This document shows positions 34,935 to 44,245 of a stretch of 64,000 bases of DNA, piece by piece. The translations under genes and the position numbers were made by a program. Source of the DNA: CAZMZW01 sp963802275 (GTDB lineage: Bacteria > Chloroflexota > Anaerolineae > Anaerolineales > Anaerolineaceae); assembly GCA_963802275.1 (NCBI GenBank), contig CAWDIB010000004.1:992001-1056000 (forward strand). Reading direction: 5' to 3'. Below the pieces are notes generated by a model. It was not told where the DNA came from. It did not search any database and saw nothing but the letters and a program-made list of their open reading frames with translations. The stretch's first letter is position 1, and each line of letters starts with the position of its first letter.

Positions 34935-35759
34935 ATGAATTTACGATATATTCTCTTGCGTCTCATCCGCCACTTCCTGCCGGATAGCTGGATTGTATTC
35001 CTCAAAAATCGTAACATTCTTGTCCAGCCTGGCTTGGAGACCCATTCACCTATAAAAGCAGTCGATCACTACCGCCAGGTATTAACCCGGCATGGTTTGG
35101 CACTGGCCAATAAAAAAGTGATGGTTTTTGGATATGGAGGCAATCTATCCATTGGTTGTGAATTACTGAACGCCGGTGCAAGCAGGGTATTTCTGGTTGA
35201 GCAAAAGGGATTCAAGGATGATTTTGACATCAATAAAATTTTCCAAAATTATCCGGCTTGCTTCATTGACCAGTCGGGCAAAATCATTCCCAATCCAGGA
35301 AAAATGCGATTGTTTCATGATGACCTCGAAAATATTTCGCTACGAACTGACTATGAAAAAGTGGATCTGGTGTTATCCAATTCGGTATTTGAACATGTGC
35401 GCGAACCCCTGCCGATTGCCACGCAACTGGCAAAAATGACCAAGGCGCAAGGCAGCCAGCTGCACTTCATTGACTTGCGCGATCATTATTTCAAGTATCC
35501 ATTTGAGATGCTGTGTTACCGCGAGCCAATCTGGAATGATTGGCTGAATCCAACCAGCCACCTAAACAGGTTGCGCATACACAATTACCGCGAAATCTTT
35601 CAGCAGGCATTCAGGCATGTGGAGATTGTAATGGATGCCAGTGATATGGATAACTATCTAGCATCTTTTAATCGCATCAGGCCGGAATTTATAAGCGGAA
35701 ATCAGGAAGAGGAAAGTGCAACCCTGATTCACGTGTATTGTCAAAACCCCATTTCATAG
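34935..35759 (+). CDS. SAM-dependent methyltransferase-like protein
   Basis: 274 residues. After 50 residues a Rossmann-like core begins with KKVMVFGYGGNLSIGCELLNAG, a divergent SAM loop, then VFLVEQKGF and the post-III region DLVLSNSVFEHVREPLPIA. It is recognisable as class I methyltransferase-like, but the glycine loop (GYGG) is shorter than usual. The acceptor is unknown. It is the last gene of the cluster, 9 bases after the membrane protein. Confidence 0.75.
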   Translation: MNLRYILLRLIRHFLPDSWIVFLKNRNILVQPGLETHSPIKAVDHYRQVLTRHGLALANKKVMVFGYGGNLSIGCELLNAGASRVFLVEQKGFKDDFDINKIFQNYPACFIDQSGKIIPNPGKMRLFHDDLENISLRTDYEKVDLVLSNSVFEHVREPLPIATQLAKMTKAQGSQLHFIDLRDHYFKYPFEMLCYREPIWNDWLNPTSHLNRLRIHNYREIFQQAFRHVEIVMDASDMDNYLASFNRIRPEFISGNQEEESATLIHVYCQNPIS

Positions 35760-35790
35760 GATTCCTGTATATGTTCTTTTCCTCCAGAGG

Positions 35791-35799
35791 TGCTATACT
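35791..35799 (+). promoter_or_regulatory. extended -10 promoter of the zinc-ribbon gene
   Basis: TGCTATACT fits TGnTATAAT with one mismatch and lies 39 bases before the ATG at 35839, in the 79-base gap after the polysaccharide cluster. Confidence 0.45.
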
Positions 35800-35838
35800 G
35801 TAAAATAATCATCAGCACAGCACTTCAAGGGATTTTCT

Positions 35839-36300
35839 ATGGATGAAGTCATTTGCCCACATTGTGGAAAGACAAATTTTTCAGCTGACCACTTTTGTCA
35901 TCAGTGTCTAAAACCTTTGCGTATTTCACCTGGCGACAAAGCAAATGAACCTCAATCGGGTGAAGAGGTTCCCGAATGGCTGAAACGCATCCGCGAGCTC
36001 AAACGCGCTGACGAGGAGCGGGAAAAAGAAAAAGAGAAATGGCGCCAGCAAACCCTGTTTGGGCAGAGCGGTGACGCACAGAAAGGCAAGGAAGCTACCA
36101 CCGGGAAGAAAAACGTCACACTTCAATCCGCCAGTGAAAAAAAACAGCCATCCATCAAACAGGCGTCTCCTTTGCACCCGCCCTTAAACATTGAACAAAA
36201 AAACAGCCATCCATCGAATCAGACAGCTACACACTCCAGCCAAGAAGATGACAAGTCACTTCCGGAAGGATTCCTGCCACTATCGATTGATGAGGACTGA
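35839..36300 (+). CDS. zinc-ribbon protein with charged coiled region
   Basis: 153 residues. The N-terminal zinc ribbon is CPHCGKTNFSADHFCHQC (residues 6-23). Then comes a highly charged, probably coiled segment rich in Glu/Lys/Arg (about 48-75) and a low-complexity Gln/Ser/Pro/Lys tail. No enzyme motif is present. It is likely co-transcribed with the following single-helix protein, 41 bases away. Function unknown. Confidence 0.8.
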   Translation: MDEVICPHCGKTNFSADHFCHQCLKPLRISPGDKANEPQSGEEVPEWLKRIRELKRADEEREKEKEKWRQQTLFGQSGDAQKGKEATTGKKNVTLQSASEKKQPSIKQASPLHPPLNIEQKNSHPSNQTATHSSQEDDKSLPEGFLPLSIDED

Positions 36301-36341
36301 TTCAGGATAAAGCATCTCAACACATTTTTTAAGAGGATACT

Positions 36342-36716
36342 ATGACCGATCACCTTCCAGATTTTCCACACGATGAGCTCCCAGAAGATGAAATCAGTAA
36401 AAAAGCTGCACCTGCCCGCACTCCGCGTAAACCGCGCGGTAAATCATTTTTAGGAAAACTTCTTTTTCTTCTCTTGATCGCTGCCATCATTTTGGGGGGA
36501 ATTCTTTATGTGCAGCAATCACTTTTAGATCTGGAAGCCGAGGCACAAGTGTATGCATTGCAGACCGCATCCGCTTCATCTAAATCAAGCCCTGCTGACA
36601 TCACTCTCATTGCCACCCTGCCTTCTTTCCCAACTGCCGATTTCACCCCGACTGTTGAAGCGATGGAAACACCCCAAATCACTGTGCAGGCAACCATCAT
36701 CAGTACACCACAATAG
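36342..36716 (+). CDS. single-helix membrane protein with Thr/Ser-rich external tail
   Basis: 124 residues: a charged N-terminus (DHLPDFPHDELPEDEISK, then a basic stretch of Lys/Arg), one membrane helix at about residues 40-60 (LLFLLLIAAIILGGILYV), then a Thr/Ser/Pro/Ala-rich tail. The positive residues before the helix predict an N-in, C-out topology. No family is recognised. AAGAGG lies six bases before the ATG. Confidence 0.75.
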   Translation: MTDHLPDFPHDELPEDEISKKAAPARTPRKPRGKSFLGKLLFLLLIAAIILGGILYVQQSLLDLEAEAQVYALQTASASSKSSPADITLIATLPSFPTADFTPTVEAMETPQITVQATIISTPQ

Positions 36717-36752
36717 ACCGCTTCTTCAAGCGTTTTTAAAGGATTAACACCA

Positions 36753-37538
36753 ATGCTGGGCGCAATCATTGGCGACATCATCGGTTCGGTGTACGAATTC
36801 CATTCAACCAAATCAATGGATTTCACATTATTCAACAACCGCTCCACATTCACCGATGACAGTGTTCTAACCATTGCCACTGCTAAATGGCTGTTGGATG
36901 ATGGGGATTACACACATCTCATAAAAGGTTTCACTCATCGATACCCTAAACGCGGCTACGGGTCAAATTATTATCAATGGGCGCTCTCCGAGAACCAGGC
37001 GCCTTACCATTCATTCGGCAATGGCTCAGCCATGCGCGTCAGCCCGGTGGGATTTGCTTTCTCCAGTGAAGTTGAGGTGCTCTCCAAAGCAAAAGAAAGT
37101 GCAATGGTCACCCATAGTCATCCGGAAGGGGTTAAAGGCGCCCAGTCCGTCGCACTGGCGATCTTCCTTGCCAGGCAGGGGAAATCCAAAAAAGATATTA
37201 AGAACCGATTGGAAAGAGATTATAAATATGAGCTCAGCCGCGATTACACAGAAATCCAGGCAGTATATCGATTTGATGAAACCTGCCAGGGTTCAGTTCC
37301 CGAGGCACTTATTGCCTTTTTTTCCTCAAACAGCTATGAAGATGCCATCCGAAGAGCCATCGGCCTGGGAGGGGATGCCGATACGCAAGCCTGCATCGCC
37401 GGTGGAATTGCTGAGGCATTTTACAGGCAAATTCCAGAAGAGATCATCAATCAGGCAGCTAGAAGGCTGCCGCAGGAGTTCATTTACATCCTGAAGCGCT
37501 TCTATCAGGAGAAAATGGGTCAAACGCTCTTTTTGTGA
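36753..37538 (+). CDS. ADP-ribosylglycohydrolase family protein
   Basis: 261 residues. The N-terminal magnesium motif is MLGAIIGDIIGS and the second one is STFTDDSVLTIAT; the C-terminal magnesium site is AIGLGGDADTQACIAGGIAEAFY. All metal-binding aspartates of the ARH/DraG family are in place. Family members remove ADP-ribose from proteins or other targets. It may reverse a modification or handle toxins; no ADP-ribosyltransferase is nearby. AAAGGA lies about 10 bases before the start. Confidence 0.92.
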   Translation: MLGAIIGDIIGSVYEFHSTKSMDFTLFNNRSTFTDDSVLTIATAKWLLDDGDYTHLIKGFTHRYPKRGYGSNYYQWALSENQAPYHSFGNGSAMRVSPVGFAFSSEVEVLSKAKESAMVTHSHPEGVKGAQSVALAIFLARQGKSKKDIKNRLERDYKYELSRDYTEIQAVYRFDETCQGSVPEALIAFFSSNSYEDAIRRAIGLGGDADTQACIAGGIAEAFYRQIPEEIINQAARRLPQEFIYILKRFYQEKMGQTLFL

Positions 37539-37544
37539 TTTTTC

Positions 37545-39005
37545 TCAGGTTACACTGGCGGCAATTCTTTCTCCGTATTTCAACAATTCCTGCACCATCT
37601 GTTCCGAGCGGCCTTCAGCATACACCCGCAATGAGGGTTCTGTGCCGGAAGGACGAATCAGTAACCAGGAATCGTCTGCGAGGATGTATTTCACCCCATC
37701 CAGTGAACTGACTTCCATGACCTTTTCACCGCCCAATGAGGCGGGGATGTCATTTTTTAACCTGGTCACCATCTCGTGTTTGGCGACCGGTTTATGCAGG
37801 CGCAGATCACGGCGCTCATAAAAAGCAGGACCCACCTCCTGCAGCAGGTCTTTTACCAGCTCACCCAGGGTAACACCCGCATCCGCCACCATTTCAACGA
37901 TCAGTAAACCCATGAGCACACCATCGCCCATGGGGATATGACCTTTAAATGAAATTCCACCGGATTCCTCACCCCCGATAAGGACATCCTCATGCAACAT
38001 ATGATCGGCAATGTGATTGAAACCCACCGGTGTTTCATGCAATTCCAGATGGTATTTGGATGCCAGCCGGTCGATCATGCGTGTGGTGGAAACCGTGCGG
38101 ACCACCGCGCCGGTCAATTTTTTCTTTTCCACCAGATAACGCAGCGCCAGGGCCATGATCTTGTGAGGGTCCACAAAAGTGCCGCGCTCATCCATGGCGC
38201 CAATGCGGTCGGCGTCCCCATCAGTAGCCAGCCCCAGGTTGCCCTTGCCGGTGGTTATGGCGCCACTGAGCGCATTCAGGTACGCAGCAATCGGTTCGGG
38301 ATGCACACCGCCAAAGCCGGGATTCATCTCATTGCGAATTTCAAATACCTCGCAACCGGTGCCTTCCAGCATGCTCTTGATCATGCCCCGCCCAGAACCA
38401 TACATGGAATCCACTACAATAAGTTGGGGATTTTCCGCTATCCTGTCAAAGTCAATCAGTTTTCTTAAATGGGTCCTATACTCCGGCAGTGGATTAAAAC
38501 GAATGATCAGCTTTTTCTCGCGCGCCAATTCATAATCAATCAGGTTGGGGCCGCGTCCCTGCTCCTCGTTATCGTTAAGATAAACCTCCACCCGGCGGCA
38601 CTGCTCGGAGGAAGCCGAACTGCCGGCAGGTGATTTCACTTTGACGCCATTGTAGCGGGGCGCATTGTGGGAGGCAGTGATCATGATGCCGGCGATGGCA
38701 TGCATGGCATAGGTGCTGTAAGCAATGGCCGGTGTGGAGGAATCTGCCTGGCTGAGGTGTACATGATAGCCATTGGCGGCCATCACACGGGCAGCTTCAC
38801 GCGCATATCGGTCGGAAAGAAAACGGGTGTCGAAACCAATGATGATCTTCTTTGGGTCGGGGATGCCCTCAAATTGAATGCCGTTGGACCAGCCATCCGA
38901 GGCAACCGCATCCGCCACCGCCTGCACCACCAGGCGCAAGTTATCGAATGTAAAGGTGTCTGAAATAACCGCCCTCCAGCCATCAGTACCAAAATGAATG
39001 GGCAT
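37545..39005 (-). CDS. phosphoglucomutase/phosphomannomutase family
   Basis: 486 residues, alpha-D-phosphohexomutase. The phosphoserine loop is ITASHNAPRYNGVKV (Ser112), the metal loop DGDADRIG, the sugar-binding loop GEESGGISF, and the phosphate-binding loop IRPSGTEPSLRVYAEG. Opening FGTDGWRAVISD is characteristic. It interconverts hexose 1- and 6-phosphates and feeds nucleotide-sugar synthesis, in keeping with the polysaccharide genes around. Convergent with the ADP-ribosylglycohydrolase, 6 bases apart. GAGGAG six bases before the ATG. Confidence 0.93.
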   Translation of the reverse strand: MPIHFGTDGWRAVISDTFTFDNLRLVVQAVADAVASDGWSNGIQFEGIPDPKKIIIGFDTRFLSDRYAREAARVMAANGYHVHLSQADSSTPAIAYSTYAMHAIAGIMITASHNAPRYNGVKVKSPAGSSASSEQCRRVEVYLNDNEEQGRGPNLIDYELAREKKLIIRFNPLPEYRTHLRKLIDFDRIAENPQLIVVDSMYGSGRGMIKSMLEGTGCEVFEIRNEMNPGFGGVHPEPIAAYLNALSGAITTGKGNLGLATDGDADRIGAMDERGTFVDPHKIMALALRYLVEKKKLTGAVVRTVSTTRMIDRLASKYHLELHETPVGFNHIADHMLHEDVLIGGEESGGISFKGHIPMGDGVLMGLLIVEMVADAGVTLGELVKDLLQEVGPAFYERRDLRLHKPVAKHEMVTRLKNDIPASLGGEKVMEVSSLDGVKYILADDSWLLIRPSGTEPSLRVYAEGRSEQMVQELLKYGERIAASVT

Positions 39006-39047
39006 GCATTACTCCTCTTTTAATCATATTTCATATCCGGCAATAAA

Positions 39048-39074
39048 AACCCAATCGATATGCTCAATTGGGTT
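39048..39074. promoter_or_regulatory. hairpin in the 5' region of the phosphohexomutase gene
   Basis: AACCCAAT (39048-39055) and ATTGGGTT (39067-39074) form a perfect 8-bp inverted repeat over 11 bases, about 45 bases upstream of the mutase start. No U-run follows in either direction. It may be an operator; no regulator is known. Confidence 0.35.
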
Positions 39075-39186
39075 CGTGCTGGTAGAATGATAAGAAATTT
39101 ATATCATGATCTTCTCAAGCCACATTATAACTGATAGTAGCCAACCATGAAAAACAGGTAAAATTCGCTAGCGAGGTTTTCCAACT

Positions 39187-40188
39187 TTGAATAATCATCC
39201 AAAAATCAGCCGACTATTTCTACTGTTCATCTTCATATTGATCAGCGGTTGCAACGTCATCAAGAGCTTGCAGCCGACTCCCACAGCAACGCTTATCCCG
39301 ACCCCCGCAGCCACCGCCACGCCTTTGCCAGACCGGGTCATTCTCGTCGCAGCTGATGGAACCGACAACTCTTTGGTCAGTGAAGCACAGCAGCTGGTTG
39401 GTGAATTGGCTGCCAGCTCCGCTTATGTATTTGAGTTACGAAAAGATATCACCCTAGCTGAAATCACCCCGGATGTCAAGATCATTGTATTCCTCCACCA
39501 TCCCGAAAACCTCGGTGCGCTTTCCAACGCTGCGCGCAGTACGCAGTTTGCCGTGCTGAGTGACCTAAACTGGAATCCCGGCAGCAATGTGACCGTCATC
39601 CGCCGCAAAGCCGAATCCATCACTTTCATCGCCGGTTTTATCAGCGTTAACCTTAACAACAACTTCCGCGGTGGGGCGCTGCTCCTGGACAGCGACACTG
39701 TTTCGCAGCAGGCATTCACCAATGGCGGACATTATTTCTGCGGGCTGTGCAGTCCAAGCATACCTCCTTACATCAAATACCCGCTGGTGGCAACCCAGCC
39801 AGCCGGGAGCAGCCCATCTTCCTGGCAGGCGGCATTTGACCAGATGTATATCAATGGAGTTCGAGTATTGTATGTTGCCCCCGAAGCGTACAGCCCGGAA
39901 CTATTCACTTACCTGGTCGGAAGGGAGATCACCCTTTTTGGTTTCCAGACCCCGCTGGATGCTGCGCGGCCACGCTGGGCAACCACCCTTTCAGTTGACG
40001 GACTGGCACCATTGCGTGAAATATGGCCGGATTTATTGGCCGGTAAAGGGGGCAGGATCGTCTATGGCGGGGTGAGGTTTTCCGAGGTGCAGCCAGCTTT
40101 CATCAGCCCCGGAAAACTGGAATATTTTCAAAAAACAGTGGAATTGATACGCTCCGGATTGCTTAATCCCCTGAGTGCGGGCAGTTAA
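39187..40188 (+). CDS. lipoprotein similar to BMP/PnrA substrate-binding proteins
   Basis: 333 residues from a TTG with GCGAGG nine bases upstream. The signal peptide ends in LISGCN, followed by a Thr/Pro-rich linker, so the protein is lipid-anchored outside. The body looks like a two-lobe periplasmic-binding fold of the BMP family: FITFIAGFISVNLNNNFRGG near 140-165, then RVLYVAPEAYSPELFTYL near 225-245 and a terminal GGRIVYGGVRFSEV. BMP proteins bind nucleosides or related ligands for ABC transporters, but no transporter gene is adjacent. A sensing role is as likely. Confidence 0.7.
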   Translation: MNNHPKISRLFLLFIFILISGCNVIKSLQPTPTATLIPTPAATATPLPDRVILVAADGTDNSLVSEAQQLVGELAASSAYVFELRKDITLAEITPDVKIIVFLHHPENLGALSNAARSTQFAVLSDLNWNPGSNVTVIRRKAESITFIAGFISVNLNNNFRGGALLLDSDTVSQQAFTNGGHYFCGLCSPSIPPYIKYPLVATQPAGSSPSSWQAAFDQMYINGVRVLYVAPEAYSPELFTYLVGREITLFGFQTPLDAARPRWATTLSVDGLAPLREIWPDLLAGKGGRIVYGGVRFSEVQPAFISPGKLEYFQKTVELIRSGLLNPLSAGS

Positions 40189-40193
40189 TACAT

Positions 40194-40832
40194 TTATTGT
40201 CGGATTTTCTGGCTGCCGGAAAATTTTTCCATAATTTCACCCCCCGCGGGTGAAATCCCTTCTCCGCGCAACACTTTGCCGATGGTCATAAAGATGATCT
40301 TGACATCCAATCCAAATGACCAGTTATCCACATACCAGACATCCAGTTTGAATTTATCCTCCCAGGTCAGTGCGTTACGGCCATTGACTTGCGCCCAACC
40401 GGTCAATCCTGGCAAGACTTCATGGCGGCGGGCTTGCTGCGGGGAATAAAGCGACAGGTACTCCACCAACAGCGGGCGCGGGCCTACCAGGCTCATTTCA
40501 CCGCGTAAAATATTGAACAGCTCAGGCAGCTCATCCAAGCTGAAACGACGCAGAAATCGCCCCAGGGGAAACAAACGTTTTTTTTCCGGTATCAGTTTTC
40601 CTTTTTCATCCGTTGTTGTTCGCATGGTACGAAATTTGAAATTGTTAAAAAGCTTCCCGTTGAGCCCCGGGCGCAGCTGGGTAAAAAGAATGGGAAATTC
40701 ATCCGTCAGCAGGATGGCAATTGAAATCAAGAACATTACAGGGGAGAGAAGAATCAGGGCGATGGAACTGAAAACCAGGTCAAAGATTCTTTTAATGGGA
40801 GAAATTCGGCACACATTCTTTGATTTATTCAT
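40194..40832 (-). CDS. bacterial sugar transferase (polyprenyl-phosphate hexose-1-phosphate transferase)
   Basis: 212 residues, the small monotopic PGT type: a basic N-terminus, re-entrant hydrophobic helix (FDLVFSSIALILLSPVMFLI), the motif FNNFKFRTM, the catalytic SLDELPELFNILRGEMSL, and VGPRPLL with GLTGWAQVNGR. It adds the first sugar phosphate to undecaprenyl phosphate, starting a polysaccharide repeat. It is last in a leftward operon with a GT4 and a trehalose-phosphate-synthase-like protein, convergent with the BMP-like lipoprotein. Confidence 0.92.
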   Translation of the reverse strand: MNKSKNVCRISPIKRIFDLVFSSIALILLSPVMFLISIAILLTDEFPILFTQLRPGLNGKLFNNFKFRTMRTTTDEKGKLIPEKKRLFPLGRFLRRFSLDELPELFNILRGEMSLVGPRPLLVEYLSLYSPQQARRHEVLPGLTGWAQVNGRNALTWEDKFKLDVWYVDNWSFGLDVKIIFMTIGKVLRGEGISPAGGEIMEKFSGSQKIRQ

Positions 40833-40844
40833 ACAAGAATTGTA

Positions 40845-42002
40845 TCAATTTCCACCCTTTTTGTAGGATTGAATTAATCTCTTGTAAAGCTTTTCATAAT
40901 CGCCAATCATTCGCTGAATGGAGAAATGTTCCTCCACCGACGCCCGGCAAGCTCTGCGCATTTCCTGATACTTTTCCCCGGGCATTGCAACTATCCTCTC
41001 GACCGCCTCGCACAAGCCAGCTGGTCCGCTTTTACGGATTACCCAATTACCGCGGACATCCTCATCGGAGGGATTGACCAAAAAACCGGTAACCCCATCC
41101 TTTACGATCTCAGGAACGGCTCCACGGGCATAAGCGACCACCGGGGTGCCGCATGCCAACGCTTCAATCAACACCAGGCCAAATGCTTCCTCAGCCGATA
41201 TGGGAAAAATAAAAAGGCGGCTGTCCTGGATGAAGGGTATCAGCGAGGAGCGCGGCTGATCAAATTCAATCCTCGTGCGGCTATCCGCTTTACGGGGAAA
41301 AACTCTTGACCGCAAATCACGTTCCACCCATTGTTCATGCTCTTTTTTAACGATCCCGAAAAGCAGTGCCTCCTGGCCTGTTTTTTCAGCCACGTCAATG
41401 ACAATCTGTGGTCCTTTTTCCGGAATCAAGCGCCCTGCCCAGATGATCCTCTTTCCTCCCTGGGGATTGAAAGCATATTCCTGTAGGTTAATGCCATGAT
41501 GGATGGTGGCAGCATAATTCAGACCAGGCAGAATCCTACGCTGTGCATCGCTGATGGAAACAAAAAAAACGTTGCGTTGCTCACTAAAAAAAGAAAAGTA
41601 TTTTCGGGTATAGTCGGCATCATAAATGTGGTGCAGGGTAATCAGGACCGGCCGGTCAACAAAAGGCGTGAAGGGCATGACGATATCCCCATCACCGATA
41701 TTCACATGGAAAAGGTCATAGTCCATTTGACCGGTAAATGCCTTGGAGATCAAAGCCAATTCAAAGATGATATGCTTCCCATTCGCAATTATTTTCGGGT
41801 CGCTGGAAGAAGGCATTCTATCCAGGCTTTCAATTTTAAAGGGCAACTGTGAACCGCCCGAACAAAAAACTGTGTACTCCAAACTATACTTCTGCCCATA
41901 TGTTTCTAAATTTTTTATCAAATCGTATGTGAAGATTTCCGTACCCTTGATGGTCTTCTCACTCAGATCATATAAGTTGGAGCAGATGATGGCTACTTTC
42001 AT
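40845..42002 (-). CDS. GT4 family glycosyltransferase
   Basis: 385 residues. N-terminal KVAIICSNLYDLSEKTIKGTE is a donor-loop start; the C-terminal site has IIWAGRLIPEKGPQIVIDVA and PISAEEAFGLVLIEALACGT with the E-x7-E pair. It is five bases downstream of the sensor-TPS gene and 12 bases upstream of the sugar-transferase gene on the minus strand, clearly one operon. Probably adds a sugar to the lipid-linked primer. Confidence 0.9.
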   Translation of the reverse strand: MKVAIICSNLYDLSEKTIKGTEIFTYDLIKNLETYGQKYSLEYTVFCSGGSQLPFKIESLDRMPSSSDPKIIANGKHIIFELALISKAFTGQMDYDLFHVNIGDGDIVMPFTPFVDRPVLITLHHIYDADYTRKYFSFFSEQRNVFFVSISDAQRRILPGLNYAATIHHGINLQEYAFNPQGGKRIIWAGRLIPEKGPQIVIDVAEKTGQEALLFGIVKKEHEQWVERDLRSRVFPRKADSRTRIEFDQPRSSLIPFIQDSRLFIFPISAEEAFGLVLIEALACGTPVVAYARGAVPEIVKDGVTGFLVNPSDEDVRGNWVIRKSGPAGLCEAVERIVAMPGEKYQEMRRACRASVEEHFSIQRMIGDYEKLYKRLIQSYKKGGN

Positions 42003-42007
42003 GCTCG

Positions 42008-44245
42008 TTAACCCATATTAATTAGTGATCGTAGAAATTCTGCCGACCAGCGGAAGATGTTGTAATTTTTAACCACCTCGCGCATTTTTTCCATTCGGAG
42101 CCGTTGCTCTGTGGCAGACATGGTCAGTGCCTGGTAAATGGCGTCTGCAGTTTGTTCGCCGTTATATGGATTGATGATGATTGCATCTTTGAGTTCTTTG
42201 GCAGCGCCTGCGAATTGGCTGAGAATCAATACTCCCTTTTCATCGCTTCTGGCAGCCACAAATTCCTTGGCGACCAGGTTCATGCCATCGTGCAGCGAGG
42301 TGACCAGACAGAAATTGGCTTGCTGGAACAACAAATTTATTTCCTCATGGGTGTGCTGCTCATACAGCAACACAATCGGTTTCCACTTTTGAGTACCGTG
42401 TTCTGAATTAATACGCGCCACTTCATTTTTTACCTGCTCAGCAAATTCCCGGTATTTCTCAACTTCACTTCGGCTGGGGGCGGCAATTTGAATAAAAGTG
42501 AACTTCCCATGAAACGAAGGATACTTACGCAAGAAAAGGTCGATTCCTTTCAGCCGTTCCATGATGCCCTTGGTGTAATCCATACGGTCAACCCCCACTC
42601 CCAGGTATTTAAAGCTTATATTTAATCGTTGTATCACGTCGAGCTTATCACCCTGCAGCAATTTTTCTGGCGGATTATCTCGAACTCCATTCGTAAAGGC
42701 GATGCTGATGGGAAAAGCTTTAATTAATGACCTGTGTTCGTTGCGGGTAACGGCAAACTGGTCGAAATCAATCAGGGATTCCATCTCCCTGCCAACGGTA
42801 TCAACAAAATTATTGCAGTATTGTTGGGTATGGAAGCCGATCAGGTCCGCGCCCAGCATGCCATCCAAGATTTCCTTTTTCCATGGGCAAATGCTGAAAG
42901 ATTCCGCACTGACCCAGGGAATATGCCAGAAAATACCAATAGTGGCATCCGGACGTTTATTCTTTATCAGACTAGGCAGCAAGGCAAGGTGAAAATCTTG
43001 AATTAATATGATGGGATCTTCCGTGTGCCGGATGGCACTCAATACTGATCCGGCAAATTTTTCATTCACACGTCGGTAATCGTCCCAATCATTTTTCCGG
43101 AAGGTTGGGCGTGTATGTGCCAGGTGAAACAACGGCCACAATCCCTCGTTGGAAAATCCAAGGTAATACCCCTTTATTTCCTGTGCGGTCAGCCAGACCC
43201 TCTTGAGGGAATATTTCATTTCATCCGGGGGAACCAGCACTTCATCCTTTTTATTGACCACCAAGTGGTCGGCATTACCACTGCCGTGAGCAATCCATAT
43301 ACCACCGCAAGCCTGCATGATGGGGTCAAGTGCCGTCACCATGCCACTGGCCGGGATATAATAGGAAATCTTCTTACCCTCTTTTACATGAATATATGGC
43401 TCACGGTTGGATATGGTCAGGATGCGCCGGTCTGACAGGTATTTTTTTACAAATTCCTTCAGCCGTTCTTCTGTCCAGGGAGCATCCAATCGTTCAAGGG
43501 TCAGGCGTGCTTCTTCACTGGCGCTTTGCCTGGCTTCCCATAACTTTTTAACAGTTACCGAGATTTCCTTCTGAAGCGGTTGAAATATGGAGGGAGCGAT
43601 TGTTTTGCTTTTACTGAGCGCATCCTTCTGCATTTTTGATAACTTGATGGCATTTTCAAGCTTCTGCAGAGGTTCATAGACAAACCAGCGCCCCAACAAT
43701 GCCAGAACAACAAATAAAACCAGATCCTGTACCAACAGGCGCAAAAGACTGGATTGCCAACGCTCCATGACTTTTTCATCGATGTAGTTCGCCTTTTGGG
43801 CGATAAGGATTGCCCCGGAAACGCTTTCATCTTGATAATAAGGCACTGACATAAGGAACAAATCATGCCGGGCAAATTTTAGGAAAGTTACACCGGCCTT
43901 TTCTTCCTGGATTGAGTCTGTCACTATTTGTGGGGGTGTGGTGATCTCATCGCTGAGGCTGGTAGTAACTGCGATCAACTGAAGGTCATTATCATAAATT
44001 ACCATGCCGGCAAACTTATCACTATCGGAAAACATGTTTGCGACAGATTGCAAATAATCCTTCGAGCGGTTTTGAATGTTCGATTCAACAATTTCCTTCA
44101 AGCTGCTGGCAAGTATCGAGGTGCGGTACTGCAGGTCAACCGTCAGTGACGCCTTTTCCTGATCAACCTGGATAATGGTAAATGCCACAGAAACCAGACT
44201 GACGGCCAGGATGATGATTCCGATGACAAAATAAATCTGTTTCAT
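42008..44245 (-). CDS. membrane sensor fused to trehalose-6-phosphate synthase (GT20)
   Basis: 745 residues from the ATG at 44245, or 749 from the TTG at 44257; the TTG lies two bases after a TATATT box. The N-terminus has a membrane helix (about 4-26), an extracytoplasmic region of about 150 residues, a second helix (about 175-200) and a HAMP-like juxtamembrane segment (EPLQKLENAIKLSK). The C-terminal 480 residues are GT20: ILTISNREPYIHV, ILIQDFHLALLP, IGIFWHIPW, GVDRMDYTKGI and HDGMNLVAKEFVAAR, so the known catalytic Arg, Lys and Asp residues appear intact. It makes trehalose 6-phosphate from UDP-glucose and glucose 6-phosphate, or a related product. No phosphatase gene is present. Confidence 0.88.
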   Translation of the reverse strand: MKQIYFVIGIIILAVSLVSVAFTIIQVDQEKASLTVDLQYRTSILASSLKEIVESNIQNRSKDYLQSVANMFSDSDKFAGMVIYDNDLQLIAVTTSLSDEITTPPQIVTDSIQEEKAGVTFLKFARHDLFLMSVPYYQDESVSGAILIAQKANYIDEKVMERWQSSLLRLLVQDLVLFVVLALLGRWFVYEPLQKLENAIKLSKMQKDALSKSKTIAPSIFQPLQKEISVTVKKLWEARQSASEEARLTLERLDAPWTEERLKEFVKKYLSDRRILTISNREPYIHVKEGKKISYYIPASGMVTALDPIMQACGGIWIAHGSGNADHLVVNKKDEVLVPPDEMKYSLKRVWLTAQEIKGYYLGFSNEGLWPLFHLAHTRPTFRKNDWDDYRRVNEKFAGSVLSAIRHTEDPIILIQDFHLALLPSLIKNKRPDATIGIFWHIPWVSAESFSICPWKKEILDGMLGADLIGFHTQQYCNNFVDTVGREMESLIDFDQFAVTRNEHRSLIKAFPISIAFTNGVRDNPPEKLLQGDKLDVIQRLNISFKYLGVGVDRMDYTKGIMERLKGIDLFLRKYPSFHGKFTFIQIAAPSRSEVEKYREFAEQVKNEVARINSEHGTQKWKPIVLLYEQHTHEEINLLFQQANFCLVTSLHDGMNLVAKEFVAARSDEKGVLILSQFAGAAKELKDAIIINPYNGEQTADAIYQALTMSATEQRLRMEKMREVVKNYNIFRWSAEFLRSLINMG

